Origin: Chloroflexia bacterium
GTDB taxonomy: Bacteria; Chloroflexota; Chloroflexia; Thermomicrobiales; JALYUS01
NCBI GenBank assembly: GCA_025924435.1
Contig: JAICIL010000153.1
Location: forward strand, 1 to 10,111
Reading direction: 5' to 3'
DNA length: 10,111 nt
Positions 6,692 to 10,111 of the stretch are shown piece after piece. How positions within the stretch are numbered: the stretch's first letter is position 1; each line of letters begins with the position of its first letter. The notes beneath the pieces were generated by a model. It was given only the letters and a program-made list of their open reading frames with translations. It was not told the origin of the DNA and searched no databases. Made by a program: the position numbers and the translations under genes.

Positions 6692-7371
6692 TCAAGAAAC
6701 AGACGATCCTCGTCGTGGATGACGAGCCGCCGATTGTCCGGCTCGTCCAGATGAAACTCGAAGCGGACGGCATGCGCGTCCGCATCGCGCACACGGGGCA
6801 GGACGCCCTCGCGGCGCTGGAGGACGAACCGGTGGACCTCGTTGTCCTCGACGTGACGATGCCGGGGATGGACGGCTTCGAGACGCTCCGCCACATCCGC
6901 GCAACCTCCAATCTGCCCGTCATCATGCTCACCGCGCGCACGCTGGACGGGGACAAACTGCGCGGCCTGACGAGCGGCGCGGACGATTACATGACCAAGC
7001 CCTTCAACCCGGACGAACTGGCGGCGCGCATCGCGGCGGTGCTACGGCGGTCGGGCGGGCAGCGACTCGGCGCGGCGGGCGAATTGCGCTACGGGGATGT
7101 CGCGATTAACCTCGAGCAGCGGCGCGTGACGCGCGGCGACGAGGAGATCCACTTCTCGCGCACCGAGTGGGAACTGCTGACCGAACTGGCGAGCAACCCC
7201 GGCAAGGTGCTGCTGCACCGCGAGCTGCTCACCCGCATCTGGGGCAGCGAGTTCCGCGACGAGAGCCAGTACCTGCGCACCTGGGTGAGCCGCCTGCGCG
7301 CGAAACTGGGCGAGGGAGTGCCGATCACCACCTTCCCCGGCCTCGGCTACCGCCTCGAACCGCCGGCATAA
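6688..7371 (+). CDS. OmpR/PhoB-family response regulator
   Basis: DNA-binding response regulator of 227 residues, the standard size for the family. The receiver domain (about 5-120) has the acidic pair Asp11/Asp12 (VVDDEPP), phospho-acceptor Asp55 (VVLDVTMPGMDG), Thr82 (MLTAR) and Lys104 (MTKPF). A winged-helix domain follows (about 130-225), with FSRTEWELLTELASNPGKVL, the recognition-helix region YLRTWVSRLRAKLG (195-208) and the closing wing GLGYRLEP. The C-terminal half is closest in feel to KdpE-like regulators, but no kdp genes are nearby and the partner kinase is not KdpD-like. Translation starts at GTG 6688, whose GTGA overlaps the kinase stop TGA (6689-6691), so kinase and regulator are translationally coupled. 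Target genes are unknown; the divergent RidA-like operon and its own promoter are natural candidates. Confidence 0.95.
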   Translation: MIKKQTILVVDDEPPIVRLVQMKLEADGMRVRIAHTGQDALAALEDEPVDLVVLDVTMPGMDGFETLRHIRATSNLPVIMLTARTLDGDKLRGLTSGADDYMTKPFNPDELAARIAAVLRRSGGQRLGAAGELRYGDVAINLEQRRVTRGDEEIHFSRTEWELLTELASNPGKVLLHRELLTRIWGSEFRDESQYLRTWVSRLRAKLGEGVPITTFPGLGYRLEPPA

Positions 7372-7383
7372 TAGCGCGACGAA

Positions 7384-7422
7384 GGGGGCGGTCGCCCGCC
7401 CCCCGCTCCCGGATGCTGGGAG
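7384..7422. terminator. Tandem GC-rich hairpins in a convergent gap
   Basis: Between the regulator stop (7371) and the stop of the opposing membrane protein gene (7435) lie two hairpins. The first is GGGGGCGG (7384-7391) with CCGCCCCC (7396-7403) around a 4-nt loop. The second is CTCCC (7406-7410) with GGGAG (7418-7422). Neither is followed by a real T-run in either direction, so they may be atypical bidirectional terminators or only 3'-end stabilisers. Confidence 0.42.
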
Positions 7423-7434
7423 AATTGATCGCCG

Positions 7435-8226
7435 TTACGAGACGATCACGCGCTTGCGCATTGCGAGCGAGACGCCGCCGTGCCGCCGGTTGGTCAGCAG
7501 GGTGTTGATCGCGGCGAGCGCCGCCATCAGGGCAACGCTGGCGAGGATGACGGCGAGGTACGTGCCGAGGTCGTACATCGCCCACGCCGCCGCACCGGTG
7601 ACGAGCATGATCGTCCAGAAGAAGAGCCACTGCCCGCCCGAGACATTCGCCGCAGCGTGCGCCTCGACGGGCGACTTGCCGAAGAGCCGCCGCAGGTCAA
7701 TCGCGTAGTGGAGGGCGGCGCCCGGCATCGTCGCGGCGAGCCAGATGATCGTCAGCCACATGAAGGCCATCGGCGGGTTGGTGCTCGACACACCCTCGGA
7801 GAGATAGAGCATATTCATGAAGAGCGCCAGCCCCGCGATCGCCATCAGCAGGAAGCGCGAGCCGGGGAACTTGACGACGAGGAAGAAGAGCACGCCGACC
7901 GGCATCAGCAATTCGCCGAGGACGACCATCCAGGAGAAGAGCCGCTCGTGCTGGCCGAAGAAACTCGTGTTGAGGTCTCGCGCCACCGGCAGGACTTCCG
8001 GGTTCGGATTCTGCGCGCTCTTCGTCGCCTTGGCGTTCGCGCCCTTCAAGAAACCGTCAATCCCCGCCCCCACCTTCGCGCCGGTCCAGACCGCCTCGCC
8101 CGCCTTCTCCCGGCCCGCCTCGAAATACCCCCACCCCGCCGCGCACGCCGAGAAGAGGACGAGGAACCCGATAAAGGCGCTGAGCGCCGCCGTCGAAGTG
8201 AAATACCGCTTCAGTGATGCTTGCAT
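7435..8226 (-). CDS. Multi-pass membrane protein with DoxX-like core
   Basis: A 263-residue predicted inner-membrane protein with about six helices: roughly 12-35, 97-117, 123-143, 152-172, 198-216 and 221-243. A hydrophilic, probably extracytoplasmic loop (36-95) holds LNTSFFGQHERLFSW. The stretch VVLGELLMPVGVLF (101-114), followed by SRFLLMAIAGLALFMNMLY and the NPPMAF turn (150-155), matches the general DoxX layout, with a conserved Glu in the second helix and an Asn-Pro before the fourth. DoxX proteins are linked to quinone or thiosulfate oxidation and to oxidative-stress complexes, but here the role is not established. Two extra C-terminal helices and a basic tail (RRHGG...RKRVIVS) go beyond the usual 130-150-residue DoxX protein. 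ATG 8226 is chosen for its upstream GAGGGGG; the frame can be extended further upstream, but only through a palindrome. Convergent with the two-component system. Confidence 0.8.
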   Translation of the reverse strand: MQASLKRYFTSTAALSAFIGFLVLFSACAAGWGYFEAGREKAGEAVWTGAKVGAGIDGFLKGANAKATKSAQNPNPEVLPVARDLNTSFFGQHERLFSWMVVLGELLMPVGVLFFLVVKFPGSRFLLMAIAGLALFMNMLYLSEGVSSTNPPMAFMWLTIIWLAATMPGAALHYAIDLRRLFGKSPVEAHAAANVSGGQWLFFWTIMLVTGAAAWAMYDLGTYLAVILASVALMAALAAINTLLTNRRHGGVSLAMRKRVIVS

Positions 8227-8272
8227 CGGAACACCCCCTCGAAGTTTTGCATGCGGATCGCTCCCCGACCCG

Positions 8273-8312
8273 CGAATGCAGCATACCGGCGTCGGCGTCA
8301 CGACCGTGTGAC
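8273..8312 (-). promoter_or_regulatory. Possible promoter/operator of the DoxX-like gene
   Basis: On the minus strand TATGCT (8280-8285) could be a -10 box, giving a leader of about 47 nt to ATG 8226. The -35 is poor. Just upstream lies the 16-bp dyad GTCAC-N6-GTGAC (8297-8312), and another GTGAC is at 8328-8332, which could be a regulator site. Confidence 0.2.
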
Positions 8313-8363
8313 AGCGCGAGGTGCGGCGTGACAAAAGCGTGTCGGTTTTCCTATCCGGCCCCG

Positions 8364-8412
8364 CGGAGATACAAAGCCCCCTCCCGCGTAGGAAGGGGGC
8401 TTTGTATCTCCG
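8364..8412. repeat. Perfect 19-bp inverted repeat (long-stem palindrome)
   Basis: CGGAGATACAAAGCCCCCT (8364-8382) pairs without mismatch with AGGGGGCTTTGTATCTCCG (8394-8412) around an 11-nt loop. It lies in a gene-free region, about 140 bp upstream of the DoxX-like gene and about 370 bp from the next gene on its right. No T-run follows on either strand and no gene ends next to it, so an intrinsic terminator is unlikely. It looks like a REP/MITE-type palindromic element or the stem of a structured RNA. Only this copy is in the window. Confidence 0.65.
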
Positions 8413-8786
8413 AAAATGAATACTTCCGACCACGTGGGGTGGCGCTGCGTGCCATCCCATCCGCATCTATTCGAATGATAGCGTATCGCTAGCGGAATAA
8501 CGAAAAGGAAGGAATATGAGACGCCCGAAAACTGTCTCAAAACTCTGCCACTTTTGGCGATGCAAACCGCGTCGAAACATGGGCGGGCCCATTCCGGTCA
8601 TCGTTCCGACGATTTTCTATCGGACCTTTCTCTGTGCTCGGCGCACGGTACGCCGCGTGACGCGTGGGGGAGTCCCGCCCCTCGCGCGGTATCCCGCCCT
8701 GCACCAGGCCATGTGATCCTACACGCATACCGGCGGTACAAGCTGTCCATCGGCCCCCATTCGCCCCGGTCATCGCGTCCGGTGAC
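8413..8786. other. Non-coding spacer with small dyads
   Basis: About 370 bp with no convincing gene. It holds an imperfect hairpin GGGGTGGC (8436-8443) with GCCATCCC (8451-8458), one pair being a wobble; the dyad TAGCG-tat-CGCTA (8479-8491); and a comparatively AT-rich stretch (about 8464-8580). A ribosome-binding-like AAGGAAGG precedes ATG 8516, but the 66-codon frame it opens is rich in Arg, Cys and Trp and uses codons unlike the neighbours, so I do not call it. The right part (8683-8699) carries a 17-bp sequence shared with the region after the upstream methyltransferase gene. Confidence 0.55.
8683..8699. repeat. 17-bp direct repeat, copy 1 (downstream of methyltransferase 1)
   Basis: CGCGCGGTATCCCGCCC occurs here and again, identical and in the same orientation, at 9738-9754. 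This copy begins about 88 bp past the stop of the complete methyltransferase gene on the minus strand. Confidence 0.6.
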
Positions 8787-9641
8787 TCACGGCACCGTGC
8801 CGACCGCCACGATGTGTCCCTCGCAGAAGTAGAGGTCGGGGTCGTCCAGCAGCCGGTCCAGGGCCACCCGGTCCGTCAACTCCTCCCAGAACGGGCGATC
8901 CGCCGCCGGGACGTTCCACTCCCGCGCACTCCGCGCGCAGTACCCCAGCAGGTCGCCGAGGGACCGCCGCGTGGCGGGCGGCAGCGGCGCGCCCCGCTCC
9001 CCCAGCCACCGGCGCTGCCACACCGCGACCAGCCCCGCGCGGCGCAGCCGGGACGCCAGCGCCGGGGTGCGGATGCTGCCCTTCCCTCCCCCGAGCGTCG
9101 CGCTCGCCGCCTCGCCGAGATGCTGCAGGAGGAGGGGCGGCGCCGGGACGAGCGCGGAGAGCGAGCCGTCGCCCTCCTTGATCGCCACCAGCCCGCCCGG
9201 GCGCACCACGCGCCGCATCTCCCCCAGCGCCGTCGCCAGTTCGTCGTCGGTGAGATATTGGGTGGTGTTCGCGCACCAGACCGCGTCGAACAGGTCATCC
9301 GCGTACGGCAGGTCGAGGCACGACCCGACCCGGCCCTCGATCGGCGGCCCGTCCGCCCACGCGGCGGCCCGGCGCTCGACGACGGCGATGTTGTCCGGCG
9401 CGAGGTCGAGCGCGGCGATCCGACCGGACGGGCCGACCGCCTCGGCGATCAGGGGCAGGAAGCCGCCGCTGCCGCAGCCCGCATCGAGGACATGCCAGCC
9501 GGTCCGGATGCCGACCGAGCGGAGCATCGCCTCATACTCAGGGCGCGACGACTCGAAATGGACGTCGAGCCAGTCGCCGCCGGTGAGCGCCTGTCCGGTC
9601 GATGATGCCAGGGAATGGGCATCGCCCGCTGCCGTCGCCAT
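8787..9641 (-). CDS. Class I SAM-dependent methyltransferase
   Basis: Predicted soluble methyltransferase of 284 residues with a Rossmann-type SAM-binding domain. Motif I is VLDAGCGSGG (51-60), the acidic residue at the end of strand 2 is Asp79 (ALDLAPDNI), the motif II/post-II region is LDLPYADDLFDAVWCANTTQYL (near 109-130), and motif III is VRPGGLVAIKE (146-156). This is the UbiE/COQ5-like (Methyltransf_11/25) fold. The C-terminal 110 residues form a family-specific extension with RTPALASRLRRAGL, shared with the neighbouring gene but not recognised otherwise. The acceptor substrate is unknown. ATG 9641 is chosen because GAGGGGGAG (9645-9653) lies just upstream; the longer frame to GTG 9707 has no ribosome-binding site. 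It follows a paralogous gene with a 117-bp gap, probably in one transcription unit. Confidence 0.9.
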   Translation of the reverse strand: MATAAGDAHSLASSTGQALTGGDWLDVHFESSRPEYEAMLRSVGIRTGWHVLDAGCGSGGFLPLIAEAVGPSGRIAALDLAPDNIAVVERRAAAWADGPPIEGRVGSCLDLPYADDLFDAVWCANTTQYLTDDELATALGEMRRVVRPGGLVAIKEGDGSLSALVPAPPLLLQHLGEAASATLGGGKGSIRTPALASRLRRAGLVAVWQRRWLGERGAPLPPATRRSLGDLLGYCARSAREWNVPAADRPFWEELTDRVALDRLLDDPDLYFCEGHIVAVGTVP

Positions 9642-9737
9642 CCGCTCCCCCTCGTCTGCCGCGAACGCCGATGTCGCGGTCGAAAGACTTGCCGTCCTGA
9701 TCGCCACTATGGGTGTCGGATCATGTGGCCTCGTCCA

Positions 9738-9754
9738 CGCGCGGTATCCCGCCC
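9738..9754. repeat. 17-bp direct repeat, copy 2 (downstream of methyltransferase 2)
   Basis: Identical to 8683-8699. This copy starts within 5 bp of the stop codon (9759-9761) of the partial upstream methyltransferase gene, so each of the two paralogous genes has one copy after its 3' end. Confidence 0.6.
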
Positions 9755-9758
9755 CGCC

Positions 9759-10111
9759 TCAACCGGCCTCCGCGGCCGGCACCCGGCCCACCGCGAGCAC
9801 GTTCCCCTCGATCAGGCACGTGTCCGGGTCGTCCAGGAAGCGGTCCAGCCCGTCCGGGTCGCGCAGCCGCCCCCACGCCTCCCGGTCCGCCTCGGGCAGG
9901 TCCCACCCCGCGGAGACCGAGGCGAAGAGGGTCAGGGCGCCCCGCCAGAATCGGCGCGCCGCCGCGTCCAGGGGCGAGGAGCGCTCGATCAGCGTCGCGC
10001 GCCGCCAGACCTCCACCAGCCCCGCCCGCCGCAGCCGGCCGCCGAGCAGCGGGGTGCGCAGCGTCCCCCCGGATTGCCGCGAGCTGAGCCGCGCCCCTTC
10101 CTCGACAAGCC
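9759..10111 (-). CDS. Partial methyltransferase paralogue (C-terminal part, cut by window edge)
   Basis: The minus-strand frame is open from the window edge to the TGA at 9759-9761, giving the last 116 or so residues of a longer protein. It aligns along its length with the C-terminus of the complete methyltransferase next door: TLRTPLLGGRLRRAGLVEVW here matches SIRTPALASRLRRAGLVAVW there, LDRFLDDPDTCLIEGNVLAVGRVP matches LDRLLDDPDLYFCEGHIVAVGTVP, and a W-x-L/V-PxADR motif is common to both. The SAM-binding domain should lie beyond the window; the methyltransferase call therefore rests on paralogy. GTG codons inside this frame (for example at 10016) are not likely starts because homology continues upstream of them. 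The protein has a slightly longer tail (AAEAG). Confidence 0.8.
   Translation of the reverse strand, partial: LVEEGARLSSRQSGGTLRTPLLGGRLRRAGLVEVWRRATLIERSSPLDAAARRFWRGALTLFASVSAGWDLPEADREAWGRLRDPDGLDRFLDDPDTCLIEGNVLAVGRVPAAEAG

Noticed and set aside
8227..8466. N-terminal extension of the DoxX-like frame upstream of ATG 8226
   Set aside because: The extension crosses the perfect palindrome, gives low-complexity peptide without homology-like features, and ATG 8226 has a good GAGGGGG site.
8518..8538. GAGAC...GTCTC inverted repeat, considered as an insertion-sequence end
   Set aside because: Five-bp arms only, with no matching partner end, transposase fragment or target duplication seen.
8516..8716. 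66-codon + strand frame with a ribosome-binding-like AAGGAAGG upstream
   Set aside because: Composition is Arg/Cys/Trp-rich, third codon positions are not GC-biased as in the neighbours, and the frame runs through the 17-bp repeat. No recognisable motif.

Overview
The window is strongly GC-rich (codon third positions mostly G or C) and looks like a chromosomal segment from a free-living, metabolically versatile bacterium. The GAF-PAS histidine kinase, the medium/long-chain acyl-CoA ligase, the enolase-superfamily gene and the class of dispersed palindromic repeat would suit a Chloroflexota (Thermomicrobia-like) or similar GC-rich lineage. That placement is an inference with moderate to low confidence, since no rRNA, tRNA or other marker gene is present.

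Layout, left to right: a non-coding leader and weak promoter (1-193); a major facilitator superfamily transporter on + (194-1531); a 92-bp palindromic dispersed repeat in the convergent gap (1546-1637); then a minus-strand catabolic block. Read in its direction of transcription this block is a RidA/YjgF-family protein (4951-4532), a mandelate racemase/muconate-lactonizing-type enolase-superfamily protein (4521-3337), and an AMP-forming acyl-CoA ligase (3222-1648). The first two are tightly coupled: the ridA-like stop codon lies inside the next gene's ribosome-binding site. The ligase has its own extended -10 promoter and a TTG start. Across a compact 141-bp divergent intergenic region with nested inverted repeats lies a + strand two-component system: a GAF-PAS histidine kinase (5093-6691) overlapping an OmpR/PhoB-type response regulator (6688-7371) by 4 nt.

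A hairpin-containing convergent gap follows, then a multi-pass membrane protein with a DoxX-like core on - (8226-7435). About 560 bp without a credible gene comes next (8227-8786), holding a perfect 19-bp-stem palindrome and smaller dyads. The right edge holds two tandem minus-strand paralogous class I SAM-dependent methyltransferases. The downstream one (9641-8787) is complete, and the upstream one (stop at 9759) runs off the window.

How it may work together (inference): the kinase GAF domain keeps the His and Tyr positions that bind and gate heme in mycobacterial DosS/DosT, so this could be a gas or redox sensor wired to an OmpR-type regulator. Its promoter region is shared with the ridA/enolase-superfamily operon. 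That pair looks like part of a sugar-acid or related catabolic route of unknown substrate. I found no clear defence system, prophage, CRISPR array or complete transposon.
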